In this document: positions 33,872-42,629 of the stretch, piece after piece | How the letters are laid out: each line of letters starts with the position of its first letter | Numbering within the stretch: the stretch's first letter is position 1 | Notes under the pieces: model-generated | Databases searched by the model: none | The model's input: the letters and a program-made list of their open reading frames with translations, nothing else | What the model was told of the DNA's origin: nothing | DNA from: JAVVUJ01 sp964582545 | GTDB lineage: Bacteria > Bacillota > Clostridia > Peptostreptococcales > Anaerovoracaceae | Length of the DNA stretch: 54,102 bases | Direction: 5' to 3' | Assembly (NCBI GenBank): GCA_964582545.1 | Contig: CAZOSB010000017.1 | Span: 1 to 54,102, forward strand | Translations under genes and position numbers: made by a program

Positions 33872-36697
33872 ATGGGAAAAAAATTCGTTTATCTTTTTAA
33901 TGAAGGAAATGGCTCCATGCGAGATTTGCTGGGAGGAAAAGGTGCCAACTTAGCCGAAATGACCAACCTTGGAATGCCTGTACCTCAGGGCTTTACAATT
34001 ACTACTGAGGCCTGCACACAGTATTATAAGGATGGAGAAAAAATTAACGATGAGATTCAAAAGGAAATCATGACTTACATAGGAGAGATGGAAAAGATTA
34101 CTGGAAAGAAGTTTGGTGATCTGGACAATCCTCTATTAGTATCTGTACGATCAGGATCCAGAGCTTCCATGCCGGGAATGATGGATACCATTTTAAATTT
34201 GGGATTAAATGATAAAGTGGTGGAAAGCTTTGCTAAAAAGACCGGCAATCCCCGTTTTGCATATGACTCATATAGAAGGTTTATCCAGATGTATTCTGAT
34301 GTGGTTATGGAAGTGGGCAAGGCTTACTTTGAAAAACTCATAGATGAAATGAAGGAGAAAAAAGGAGTAAAGCAAGACACGGAGCTGGATGCTGAAGACT
34401 TAAAAGAACTTGCCAGACTTTTTAAGGAAGAATATAAATCAAAAATCGGCGTAGATTTCCCTTCTGAGCCTGTAGAGCAGCTTATGGGAGCCATAAAGGC
34501 TGTATTCCGTTCGTGGAATAACCCCAGAGCTATTTATTACAGAAGGATGAACGATATTCCAGGAAGCTGGGGAACGGCTGTAAATGTGCAAGCCATGGTA
34601 TTTGGAAATATGGGGGATACCTCAGGTACAGGGGTAGCTTTTTCCAGAAATCCATCTACAGGGGAGGCAAAGCTCTACGGCGAATATTTAATGAATGCAC
34701 AAGGAGAGGACGTAGTAGCAGGTGTTCGTACTCCTCTGACCATAGATCAGTTAAAGGAACAGAATCCAGAAGTTTATGAGCAATTTTGCCAGATTGTAGG
34801 GCGACTGGAAAAACACTACAGAGATATGCAGGATATGGAATTCACCATTGAAGAGGGCAAGCTTTATATGCTGCAAACCAGAAATGGTAAAAGGACCGCT
34901 GCCGCCGCACTAAAGGTAGCCTGTGATTTGGTGGACGAAAAGATGATTTCTGAAGAAGAAGCCGTATCTATGATCGACCCTAAACAGTTGGATGCTTTAT
35001 TACATCCTCAATTTGATTCCCAGGCATTAAAAGCCGCAGAACCCATTGGAAAGGGTCTTCCTGCATCACCGGGAGCTGCCTGTGGTCAAGTGGTATTTAC
35101 AGCGGAGGATGCTACGGACTGGACTGTCAACAAAAAAGCAAAGGTGATACTGGTAAGGTTGGAAACTTCACCGGAAGATATCGAAGGAATGCACTATGCC
35201 GAAGGAATCCTTACCGTTCGAGGTGGTATGACCTCTCATGCTGCTGTAGTAGCCAGAGGAATGGGAACATGTTGCGTATCGGGATGCGGTGAGATTTCCA
35301 TAGATGAACATAAAAAAGTATTTTCATTAGGTGGAAAGACCTTCAATGAAGGGGATTTCATTTCCTTGGATGGATCTACAGGAAATATTTATGGAGAAGC
35401 CATCAAGACTGTGGAAGCTTCCATTTCCGGAGATTTTGATAGAATTATGAGCTGGGCTGACAGCATGAGAACTCTAAAGGTGAGAACCAATGCAGACACT
35501 CCAAAGGATGCGGCTCAAGCCATAGAATTTGGTGCGCAGGGAATCGGACTTTGCAGAACGGAACATATGTTCTTTGATTCTGAAAGAATTGCTGCCATGA
35601 GGGAAATGATTGTTTCCAGCACAGAAGAACAGAGAAGAACGGCACTTGCCAAGCTTTTACCAATGCAGCAAACCGACTTTGAAGGTATCTATACAGCCAT
35701 GAAAGGTTATCCCGTAACCATTCGTTTCTTAGATCCACCTCTGCATGAATTTTTACCTACGGAAGAAGGTGATATTGAAGCCTTGGCCGAGGATATGAAG
35801 ATAGAAGTGGCTGAATTAAAACAGATTATCTCTTCGTTACATGAGTTTAACCCCATGATGGGACATAGGGGATGCAGATTGGCAGTTTCTTATCCTGAAA
35901 TTGCGGAAATGCAGACTACGGCAGTCATTCAGGCGGCTTTAAACGTGCAGAAGGCACATCCTGAATGGAAGATGGTTCCCGAAATTATGATTCCTCTGGT
36001 AGGGGAAGTGAAGGAATTGGCGTATGTTAAGAAGATTGTAACGGACACTGCCGATGCAATTATCGCAAAGTCGGGCGCTAGCTTGAAATATCTGGTAGGA
36101 ACAATGATTGAAATTCCTCGAGCTGCTTTGACCGCAGATCAAATTGCCACAGAAGCGGAGTTTTTCTCCTTTGGTACCAATGATTTGACACAGATGACCT
36201 TCGGTTTCAGCCGTGACGATGCGGGTTCTTTCTTAGGTGCTTATTACGATAAGAAAATTTATGAAAATGATCCGTTTGCAAGATTGGACCAGGAAGGTGT
36301 GGGCAAGCTGGTGAAAATGGCTGTAGAGTTGGGTAAGAAGGCTAGACCGGACATCCATTTAGGAATCTGCGGAGAGCATGGTGGAGATCCATCCTCTGTA
36401 GAATTCTGTCACAACATAGGTTTGCAGTACGTTTCCTGCTCTCCTTTCCGTGTACCTATTGCTAGATTGGCAGCGGCTCAGGCAGCCATCAAAGAGAAAA
36501 AACAACCTAAGTCGTCTGACAAAGGGGAACATACGGAAGAGCACTTCGATAGCAACGACAAGTATTTAGGAAATACGTTAGAAAAGCATGAAGAGAGTTT
36601 GGAGGATGTGACGATACCTCATGTTGGTAACTATGAAGTACACCATCAGGAGCCTGCAAAAGCGGATGAACTTTACAAGGATTTCATTAAGAAGTAG
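33872..36697 (+). CDS. ppdK: Pyruvate phosphate dikinase with C-terminal extension
   Basis: This enzyme interconverts pyruvate + ATP + phosphate and PEP + AMP + PPi; in anaerobes it serves both glycolysis and gluconeogenesis. The ATP-grasp domain (SVRSGSRASMPGMMDTILN) is followed by the phosphohistidine domain with H456 in GGMTSHAAVVARGMG and the TIM-barrel PEP site (GTNDLTQMTFGFSRDDA, ICGEHGGDP, VSCSPFRVPIARLAAAQAA). Members usually end there, near residue 875; this one continues to 941 with a polar, charged, histidine-containing tail. GGAG precedes the ATG and a terminator follows. Confidence 0.96.
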   Translation: MGKKFVYLFNEGNGSMRDLLGGKGANLAEMTNLGMPVPQGFTITTEACTQYYKDGEKINDEIQKEIMTYIGEMEKITGKKFGDLDNPLLVSVRSGSRASMPGMMDTILNLGLNDKVVESFAKKTGNPRFAYDSYRRFIQMYSDVVMEVGKAYFEKLIDEMKEKKGVKQDTELDAEDLKELARLFKEEYKSKIGVDFPSEPVEQLMGAIKAVFRSWNNPRAIYYRRMNDIPGSWGTAVNVQAMVFGNMGDTSGTGVAFSRNPSTGEAKLYGEYLMNAQGEDVVAGVRTPLTIDQLKEQNPEVYEQFCQIVGRLEKHYRDMQDMEFTIEEGKLYMLQTRNGKRTAAAALKVACDLVDEKMISEEEAVSMIDPKQLDALLHPQFDSQALKAAEPIGKGLPASPGAACGQVVFTAEDATDWTVNKKAKVILVRLETSPEDIEGMHYAEGILTVRGGMTSHAAVVARGMGTCCVSGCGEISIDEHKKVFSLGGKTFNEGDFISLDGSTGNIYGEAIKTVEASISGDFDRIMSWADSMRTLKVRTNADTPKDAAQAIEFGAQGIGLCRTEHMFFDSERIAAMREMIVSSTEEQRRTALAKLLPMQQTDFEGIYTAMKGYPVTIRFLDPPLHEFLPTEEGDIEALAEDMKIEVAELKQIISSLHEFNPMMGHRGCRLAVSYPEIAEMQTTAVIQAALNVQKAHPEWKMVPEIMIPLVGEVKELAYVKKIVTDTADAIIAKSGASLKYLVGTMIEIPRAALTADQIATEAEFFSFGTNDLTQMTFGFSRDDAGSFLGAYYDKKIYENDPFARLDQEGVGKLVKMAVELGKKARPDIHLGICGEHGGDPSSVEFCHNIGLQYVSCSPFRVPIARLAAAQAAIKEKKQPKSSDKGEHTEEHFDSNDKYLGNTLEKHEESLEDVTIPHVGNYEVHHQEPAKADELYKDFIKK

Positions 36698-36714
36698 TTA
36701 GTTACATAATACGG

Positions 36715-36745
36715 AAAAATATCGGCTTTCATGCCGATATTTTTT
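36715..36745 (+). terminator. Intrinsic terminator after ppdK
   Basis: AAAAATATCGGC pairs with GCCGATATTTTT around a 6-base loop and runs into Ts. It lies only 26 bases before the next start codon. Confidence 0.88.
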
Positions 36746-36770
36746 CAGTTAGGAAATAGGAGATAAACTC

Positions 36771-37478
36771 ATGGAAAGTAAAATCTTAAATCTGAAAGGA
36801 GAGAAATTGACTTCCTCCGCTATGGAGTATTTTCTAAAAAACAGGGGCATGAAACCAAAGGGAATCAAATATGAAAGGCTTATGGTAGAAGTTAAGCCCT
36901 TTCAGGAGATGATGGACGGACGAATAGATGCAAAGGCTATGGTGGGGTTTACTGATGTATGTAGTTTAGAGGGGAGGGAACTAAAGGTAGAAGAATACAC
37001 CTTTTGTTGTAATGCTTTTGAAAGGATTTCCTCCTCAACAGTCAAAGGCGTATTTGTATATTTACTGACATTGGGACCTTTAGTTTTGCCTAAGTTAAAT
37101 ATGCTCCAAGAGCTTTACGTAGATTATTGGGCACTGTCCTATTTGGATGGAGGTAGGAGACTTTTAGAAAATAGTTTGTTTGAAGACATGGAAACTATGG
37201 AACAATACAATGGAAGGAATTTTCAAATAAGTTATTCTTATGGACCCGGATTTTACGGAATGGATTTAGAACAAATGAAAGACCTATTTGCAATACTGGA
37301 TGGAAGCAAAATAGGCTTAAAGGTGAATCGTGAGGGCATGATTCATCCCTTAAAGTCCTGTGGTGGAATTTATTTGGTAGTAGATTCCTCTTATGAAGCA
37401 CCGGAAGATGCTTGTTTGAAATGTATAGGCAATCCATTAGGTTGTTGTGTATGTAAATTGAGAAAGGAACAGGAATAG
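36771..37478 (+). CDS. MetH activation-domain-like protein
   Basis: This 235-residue protein resembles the stand-alone activation domain of B12-dependent methionine synthase, which binds SAM to re-methylate inactive cob(II)alamin. The signature SYSYGPGFYGMDLEQMKDLF matches the domain's YSPGY.G region, with GMIHPLKSCGGIYLVV after it. The end is cysteine-dense: C-x2-C-x6-CC-x-C in ACLKCIGNPLGCCVCKL, absent from MetH itself and suggestive of an Fe-S or zinc site. The next gene, 4 bp on, encodes an ASKHA-fold corrinoid activator. No corrinoid methyltransferase lies in the window. Confidence 0.8.
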   Translation: MESKILNLKGEKLTSSAMEYFLKNRGMKPKGIKYERLMVEVKPFQEMMDGRIDAKAMVGFTDVCSLEGRELKVEEYTFCCNAFERISSSTVKGVFVYLLTLGPLVLPKLNMLQELYVDYWALSYLDGGRRLLENSLFEDMETMEQYNGRNFQISYSYGPGFYGMDLEQMKDLFAILDGSKIGLKVNREGMIHPLKSCGGIYLVVDSSYEAPEDACLKCIGNPLGCCVCKLRKEQE

Positions 37479-37482
37479 GAAT

Positions 37483-38976
37483 TTGACTAGTAAAGAAAAC
37501 AAGTGCACCGGAAGATGTGATGTTTGTGGCAAATGCAAAGGGATTAGCCTTATGCAGAGAAATAACGAAAAAAACGAAATGAATGAAAGAAAAGCATCTG
37601 TGGTTGAGCTGCCGAATGGATTTCAGAGTGGGTTGGATATGACGGGGTATGGGGTTGCTTTTGACCTTGGAACCACTACAGTAGTGGGAATCCTTTGGGA
37701 TTTGGAAAACACCATCATGGTGGACACCTTGGCTATGGCTAATCCCCAAAGGATACATGGTTCAGATGTTATTTCCAGAATTACGTTTTGCCAAAATCAT
37801 GAGGAAAGGCTAAAGTTACTACAAAACGAAACCGTCGCTTGTTTCAATCAGATCATTGAGGGTTTTAAAACTAGAAAAAATATTGATGAAAAACTTATTT
37901 GCCGTGTAATCATAGCGGGCAATACAACCATGTCCCATATCTTTGGTGGTTACGATCCTTCTTCCCTGGCATTGGCTCCCTTTGCTCCAGCTTATACAGG
38001 GGTCATAAGAATGACGGGTAAATCTTCCGGATTAAATATCAATCCAACCTCCACAGTAACCGTAATGCCCAATATTGATGCCCACGTGGGAGGAGATATC
38101 ACGGCAGGACTGGTGGCTACCAATCTTTTGGAAGAGAAACAACTGACCGTATTTGTGGATATTGGTACCAATGGAGAGATTGTTTTGGCAGAGGGTCAAA
38201 AAGCTCTGACCTGCTCTGCTGCCGCCGGTCCCGCATTTGAAGCGGCGTCTATTTTTCAAGGCATGAGAGCGGAAACGGGTGCAGTGGAGAGCGTTTCCAT
38301 TACAAACGAAGGTATCTATTTAAAAACCATTGGAAATGCAGAGCCTATAGGATTTTGCGGGTCGGGTATTTTGGATGCTGTGGCTGAATTATTCAAGACC
38401 GGGATTATCGACTCAACGGGAAAGCTTAGGAAGGTTTCTGAGCACTTGGATGAGAGGGGAAACATTAGGAAGCAATGGGAGAATGTGGACGAGAATGACA
38501 AACCGTTGAAAACGCCCGAAAACTTTGGGCAATCTCTGTTGGAAAGGGTGCGGATTCGAAAGGAAACGGGTGTGGCAGAATTTGTTTTTGCGTATAAGGA
38601 AAATGGAGAGGATTTGGTGGTCACACAGAAGGATATTCGAGAGGTACAGATGGCAAAGGCCGCCATCTTGGCTGGCATTGAAATTTTGCTTAGAAAGGTG
38701 AATCGTAAGGTTGAGGATATTCAGAAGTTGCTTATTGCCGGAGCTTTTGGAAATTACATCAACAAGGAAAGCGCCTTAAAGATAGGATTGATTCCACCTG
38801 TGCATCCAAGTCTGATCCATTATATCGGCAATACGGCAGGCATAGGAGCCAGTATGGTACTTCTATCACATGAAGAGGAAAAGAAGGCACTGGATATTTC
38901 TGTGCAAGTTAAGCATGTAGAATTAGCAGAAGAACATAATTTCCAGCAATTATATTTTGAGGCCATGGGTTTTTAA
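37483..38976 (+). CDS. ASKHA-domain corrinoid reactivase (DUF4445 family)
   Basis: This 497-residue protein belongs to the RACE/RamA-like ATPases that reduce the cobalt of corrinoid proteins. The ASKHA fold shows GVAFDLGTTTVVGILWD, AGNTTMSHIFGG, PNIDAHVGGDITAGLV, FVDIGTNGEIVLA and IAGAFGNYI. Typical members begin with a [2Fe-2S] ferredoxin domain; this one has only a short N-terminus with C8, C12, C15 and C18 (CTGRCDVCGKC), more like a 4-cysteine cluster site. The start is a TTG preceded by GGAATAGGA. It is coupled to the MetH-activation-like gene. Confidence 0.88.
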   Translation: MTSKENKCTGRCDVCGKCKGISLMQRNNEKNEMNERKASVVELPNGFQSGLDMTGYGVAFDLGTTTVVGILWDLENTIMVDTLAMANPQRIHGSDVISRITFCQNHEERLKLLQNETVACFNQIIEGFKTRKNIDEKLICRVIIAGNTTMSHIFGGYDPSSLALAPFAPAYTGVIRMTGKSSGLNINPTSTVTVMPNIDAHVGGDITAGLVATNLLEEKQLTVFVDIGTNGEIVLAEGQKALTCSAAAGPAFEAASIFQGMRAETGAVESVSITNEGIYLKTIGNAEPIGFCGSGILDAVAELFKTGIIDSTGKLRKVSEHLDERGNIRKQWENVDENDKPLKTPENFGQSLLERVRIRKETGVAEFVFAYKENGEDLVVTQKDIREVQMAKAAILAGIEILLRKVNRKVEDIQKLLIAGAFGNYINKESALKIGLIPPVHPSLIHYIGNTAGIGASMVLLSHEEEKKALDISVQVKHVELAEEHNFQQLYFEAMGF

Positions 38977-38988
38977 ACCATGGCTTTT
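38962..38988. terminator. Terminator between convergent genes
   Basis: GCCATGG and CCATGGC pair, with TTT/AAA extending the stem around one bulged G, followed by TTTT. It overlaps the last codons of the ASKHA gene and reaches the end of the PRC-barrel gene, so it may act in both directions. Confidence 0.75.
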
Positions 38989-39223
38989 ATGCAGTTTCAA
39001 AGATGATGATGTCATCTCCTATCTTAACAATAGAAGACCAGGGAAGTTGAATGAACTCCTTGGATGTCGAAAGACTGAATCGACTTTTTAGTTCAGGAAC
39101 TAAAATCGCATTAATTTTTCCAGTGCTCTCGTCAAAGAGTAATTCTGCGCTGGACAATTGACCATGCCTACTTCCTGTAGAAAGATTGATAATTTCTTTA
39201 TAACCTATGTCACTTAATCTCAT
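38987..39223 (-). CDS. PRC-barrel protein, YlmC/YmxH family
   Basis: This is a 78-residue protein of the YlmC/YmxH sporulation-associated family. The PRC-barrel pattern MRLSDIGYKEIINLSTG, GQLSSAELLFDESTGKINAI and QLPWSSIVKIGDDIII is clear. Its role is unknown. I start at MRLSD, the family's usual N-terminus; GGAGG lies 11 bases before it. An ATG at 39244 would add seven residues and put the ribosome site inside the gene. Confidence 0.87.
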   Translation of the reverse strand: MRLSDIGYKEIINLSTGSRHGQLSSAELLFDESTGKINAILVPELKSRFSLSTSKEFIQLPWSSIVKIGDDIIIFETA

Positions 39224-39327
39224 AATACCAAATGCCTCCATCATGTATTTCTAAACAATTCCCAACGTAATAATAATTCTAAAATTTGCAATACTAATAA
39301 TAATCTTATGATGAAAGGATGAAGTTT

Positions 39328-40203
39328 ATGAATAATATGGAAGAAAATCAGTTGGGTCAAAGTTTAACTGACAATTATAACGGTCAATTGGGTCAAATTG
39401 CAACAGCATCAGGTAAAAAGAATAACAACAGTGTTTCTGCAAAGAAATCCAAAGGTGAAGATGAAGAAAATGAAAAGAAAAAGTTAAAAGATAAGTCAAA
39501 GACTAGGTCAAAATCCAAAGATAAGGATCATGATGAAGATTGCGAAACTGTGCCTGAGGGTGAAAAAGCGAAAGATAATATCGACAATTTCGGCGTATTA
39601 AATGAAGCTTTTGGATTTCCATCGGACTTGCAGTATCTTACGATTATTGGTAGCGTAGAGGGTCACATGACTTTGCCTTCCGACAATAAGACCACAAAAT
39701 ATGAAAACATTATTCCGCTATTGGTGGCTGTGGAAGAAAACCCTAAAATTAAAGGACTTTTAACCATTTTAAATACAGTGGGTGGAGATGTGGAAGCAGG
39801 CTTGGCTTTGGCAGAGTTGATTTCAACTCTTTCAAAACCAACGGTATCCTTGGTTTTGGGTGGTGGTCACAGCATTGGGATTCCTTTGGCTACTGCTAGC
39901 GATTACTCCTTTATTGCAGAGAGTGCTACCATGACATTGCATCCCATCAGAATGACCGGTATGATCATCGGATCTGAAGTAGCTTTTGATTATTTCCGCA
40001 AAACCCAAGAGAGGGTCATCGACTTTATCGTTAAAACATCGGATGCAGATCGAAAAAATATTGAGAAACTGATGAGTGCCACAGGGAACATGGCCAATGA
40101 TGTAGGTACGATTTTGTTTGGACAAGATGCGGTTAGATGTGGTTTGATAGATGAGGTTGGAGGCTTAGATAAAGCCATAAGAAAATTGAGAGAAATGTGT
40201 TGA
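39328..40203 (+). CDS. tepA: TepA-type ClpP-family serine peptidase homologue
   Basis: This 291-residue protein resembles B. subtilis TepA/YmfB, a ClpP-fold protein linked to protein translocation and spore germination. After a disordered Lys/Glu-rich N-terminus (about 25-85) comes ILNTVGGDVEAGLALAEL, then LGGGHSIGIPLATASDYSF with the putative catalytic Ser, TMTLHPIRMTG with the His, and a typical C-terminus. AAAGG lies nine bases before the ATG at 39328; an ATG at 39319 is less well placed. Its TGA overlaps the -35 of the Tad promoter. Confidence 0.9.
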   Translation: MNNMEENQLGQSLTDNYNGQLGQIATASGKKNNNSVSAKKSKGEDEENEKKKLKDKSKTRSKSKDKDHDEDCETVPEGEKAKDNIDNFGVLNEAFGFPSDLQYLTIIGSVEGHMTLPSDNKTTKYENIIPLLVAVEENPKIKGLLTILNTVGGDVEAGLALAELISTLSKPTVSLVLGGGHSIGIPLATASDYSFIAESATMTLHPIRMTGMIIGSEVAFDYFRKTQERVIDFIVKTSDADRKNIEKLMSATGNMANDVGTILFGQDAVRCGLIDEVGGLDKAIRKLREMC

Positions 40204-40228
40204 CAAAATTTTACAAATAAAGTATAAT
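40200..40228 (+). promoter_or_regulatory. Perfect-consensus SigA promoter of the Tad pilus operon
   Basis: TTGACA (40200-40205) and TATAAT (40223-40228) are exactly 17 bp apart. The predicted start near 40235 leaves a ~20-base leader with GTGGTGAG as ribosome site before tadZ. The -35 overlaps the tepA stop codon. Confidence 0.85.
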
Positions 40229-40255
40229 TATGGAAAAAGAAAGTGGTGAGAAAGT

Positions 40256-41395
40256 ATGGAAAAAATTACACTTTTGATTTCCTGTTTTGATTGGGAGTAC
40301 GGAGCAGCTTTGAGCAAAGGTATTTCCAATCTACATAAAGATTTTAAGGTTATATTGGAAAAAAAGAAACGTGAAGAAGAAGTTGATTTTTATGATCAGA
40401 TGATTATTCAATATGGAGAGAAAAAAATCAAACTTCTGTTATTGGAAACCCTGGATTCTGATTATTTTGAGTTTAAAGAAAAAAATGAATCTGAGGACTT
40501 AGAACGAATCTATAAGTATAGCAGCATATCAGACATCGTAAAGCAGTTGAAACTGTTGTACTGCAAAAAAACAGGGATGCCCTTGCGAAGATCCTATGAT
40601 GATAAACAGGTAAAAATCATTGGATTCTATGGATTGTCAGGAGGTTGCGGCAAGACGGTTTTAGCCATTGGAACGGGAAGAGAGTTATGCCGTTATCGAG
40701 AAAATAAGGTTCTCTATCTCAATTGGGAAGAGTTTGATAGCAATGATATTTACTTTCAAACTTACGATGGCACAAAAAATGATTCTGTTATAAATAAACC
40801 TAAAAATTTAAACTATTATTTATATTATCTTTTTTCTAAAAATAAGGAACAACCGAATTATCCTATTGATTGCTTTGTTCATGAAGATTCCTTCGGATTG
40901 GAATTTTTCTCATCAACAGTAGGCAGAAATCAATTGAAGACCCTAAACCTAGTAGAAATTGAAAAGTTTTTAGATAACATTTCTGAAAGCAAGAGATATC
41001 AATATATATTGATAGATTTTAATCGGGATTTAACGGAAGAAACCATTGCATTAATCAATCTATGTGATAGAATGGTCTTTGTGCGAGAGGATACTTATGA
41101 ATCCAGGGAAAAAGCACTTAAGTTTTTTCAATTCTTCCACACAAATGGTATCTGTTACTCGGGACAGGATTGGGTCAAGGTAAATAATAAAGCTTTTGTT
41201 AAAGATGAAAGGGAAGAATCAACCCCAATGGAGGAGGATCAGCCTCATAAAGAGAAACAAATTTTAGAAGGTGAAATCACCGTTTTTTTTGACGCCAACA
41301 GCTTACATTTAAAGGAAAATAATGTAGAAATTTCTATAGAAAATCTGTTTGGAATGGGGGTAAAAGAAATTGCAGCAGAACTTACAAGATCGTAG
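40256..41395 (+). CDS. tadZ: TadZ/CpaE-like MinD-family ATPase
   Basis: This is the localisation factor of the Tad pilus machine, 379 residues. An N-terminal receiver-like domain (1-115) has lost the phosphorylation site. The MinD/ParA-like domain has the P-loop GLSGGCGKTVLAIGTGREL, in which the signature lysine of KGGxGKT is replaced by Ser, as seen in atypical TadZ proteins. LIDFNRDLTEETIALINLCD matches the Walker B region. It heads a run of nine genes read in one direction. The identification rests on fold and position. Confidence 0.82.
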   Translation: MEKITLLISCFDWEYGAALSKGISNLHKDFKVILEKKKREEEVDFYDQMIIQYGEKKIKLLLLETLDSDYFEFKEKNESEDLERIYKYSSISDIVKQLKLLYCKKTGMPLRRSYDDKQVKIIGFYGLSGGCGKTVLAIGTGRELCRYRENKVLYLNWEEFDSNDIYFQTYDGTKNDSVINKPKNLNYYLYYLFSKNKEQPNYPIDCFVHEDSFGLEFFSSTVGRNQLKTLNLVEIEKFLDNISESKRYQYILIDFNRDLTEETIALINLCDRMVFVREDTYESREKALKFFQFFHTNGICYSGQDWVKVNNKAFVKDEREESTPMEEDQPHKEKQILEGEITVFFDANSLHLKENNVEISIENLFGMGVKEIAAELTRS

Positions 41396-41399
41396 TAGG

Positions 41400-42629
41400 A
41401 TGGTTATTCAGAGAGTTAAAAAGGAAAAAGCGCTGGTGAAATCTCTGAAGGAAGAAGTTAGAGGGTTTATAAACTCCAGCGAAAGTCCTCTTTCAGATAG
41501 CGATGTGCTTCATCATATAGAAGGAATTGTTCTAGGGCATGAAATGGGGGAATGGTTTTCCTTTAAAGCAAAGGAACAGATCATTAATACGGTTTACTAT
41601 TCCACCAGAAAGGACTTAGATCTTTTGCACCCTTATGTGGAGGATGAAGATGTGAGTGAAATTATGGTCAACGGTACAGACAGCATCTTTGTGGAGCGCT
41701 ATGGCAAAATGACCAAGTTGCCTCATCAGTTTGAAAATAAGGAAGAACTGGAAGAAATCATCAGGAGAATCGCAGCCAAGGTACATAGAGAAATCAACGA
41801 ACTAAACCCCATATTGGATGCGAGGTTGGAGGATGGATCCAGGGTGAACGCCGTTTACAAAAATGTAGCTCTCAATGGTCCCATATTGACCATCCGAAAA
41901 TTTCCCCAAAATAGGATTCAGATGGAGGATCTTTTAAGCTTGGGTACTATCACCCAGGAGGCTGCCGATTATATGAAAAAACTGATTTTGGCAGGATACA
42001 ATATTTTTATTTCCGGCGGTACCTCCTCAGGAAAAACGACTTTCCTCAATGTTCTTTCCAATTTCATTCCCAAGGACGAAAGAATCATAGTCATCGAGGA
42101 TTCCGCCGAGCTTCAGATTTCAGAAATTGAAAATATCGTCAGGTTGGAATGTAAGAATGGAAACGTACAAGGAAAGGGGGAAGTGACTATAAAACAGCTC
42201 ATTAAGTCTTCCCTCCGTATGAGACCTGACAGAATCATTGTTGGAGAGGTAAGAGGTTCTGAGGTGGTGGACATGGTGCAAGCCATGAATACGGGGCACG
42301 ATGGAAGTCTTTCCACCGGACATGGCAATTCTCCTGAAGGTATGATTTATAGATTGGAAGCCATGTTTCTGCAAGCGGCGGATTTTCCTATTGAAGCAGT
42401 GCGTGGGCAGATTGCGGAGGCCATTGATGTAATCGTTCATTTGGGGAGATTGCCGGATAGAACTAGAAGGGTATTGGAAATTTCAGAAGTGGAGGGATAT
42501 GAAAATGGAAAAGTAAAGTTAAATAAGTTATTTACCTACGAAGTCAAACAAGAAGTAAGACAACTGTTGGCAACGGGAAATCAGTTAAAGAATCGCCATA
42601 AACTTGAGATGAAAGGAGTAAATTTGTGA
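41400..42629 (+). CDS. tadA: TadA/CpaF secretion ATPase
   Basis: This hexameric ATPase (409 residues) drives pilus assembly. Motifs are VSEIMVNGTDSIFVERYGK, Walker A SGGTSSGKTTFLN, the Asp and His boxes, and PDRIIVGEVRGSEVVDMVQA then STGHGNSPEGMIYRLE. The ATG at 41400 lies 5 bases after the tadZ stop, with weak TAGTAGG as ribosome site; a TTG at 41370 within tadZ is in frame. The 3' end overlaps tadB by 4 bp. Confidence 0.96.
   Translation: MVIQRVKKEKALVKSLKEEVRGFINSSESPLSDSDVLHHIEGIVLGHEMGEWFSFKAKEQIINTVYYSTRKDLDLLHPYVEDEDVSEIMVNGTDSIFVERYGKMTKLPHQFENKEELEEIIRRIAAKVHREINELNPILDARLEDGSRVNAVYKNVALNGPILTIRKFPQNRIQMEDLLSLGTITQEAADYMKKLILAGYNIFISGGTSSGKTTFLNVLSNFIPKDERIIVIEDSAELQISEIENIVRLECKNGNVQGKGEVTIKQLIKSSLRMRPDRIIVGEVRGSEVVDMVQAMNTGHDGSLSTGHGNSPEGMIYRLEAMFLQAADFPIEAVRGQIAEAIDVIVHLGRLPDRTRRVLEISEVEGYENGKVKLNKLFTYEVKQEVRQLLATGNQLKNRHKLEMKGVNL

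Noticed and set aside
37195..37758. A 187-codon open frame on the minus strand across the junction of the corrinoid genes
   Set aside because: It lies antisense to two well-recognised plus-strand genes, starts without a ribosome site and its product has no recognisable motif. It is a shadow of the coding frames.
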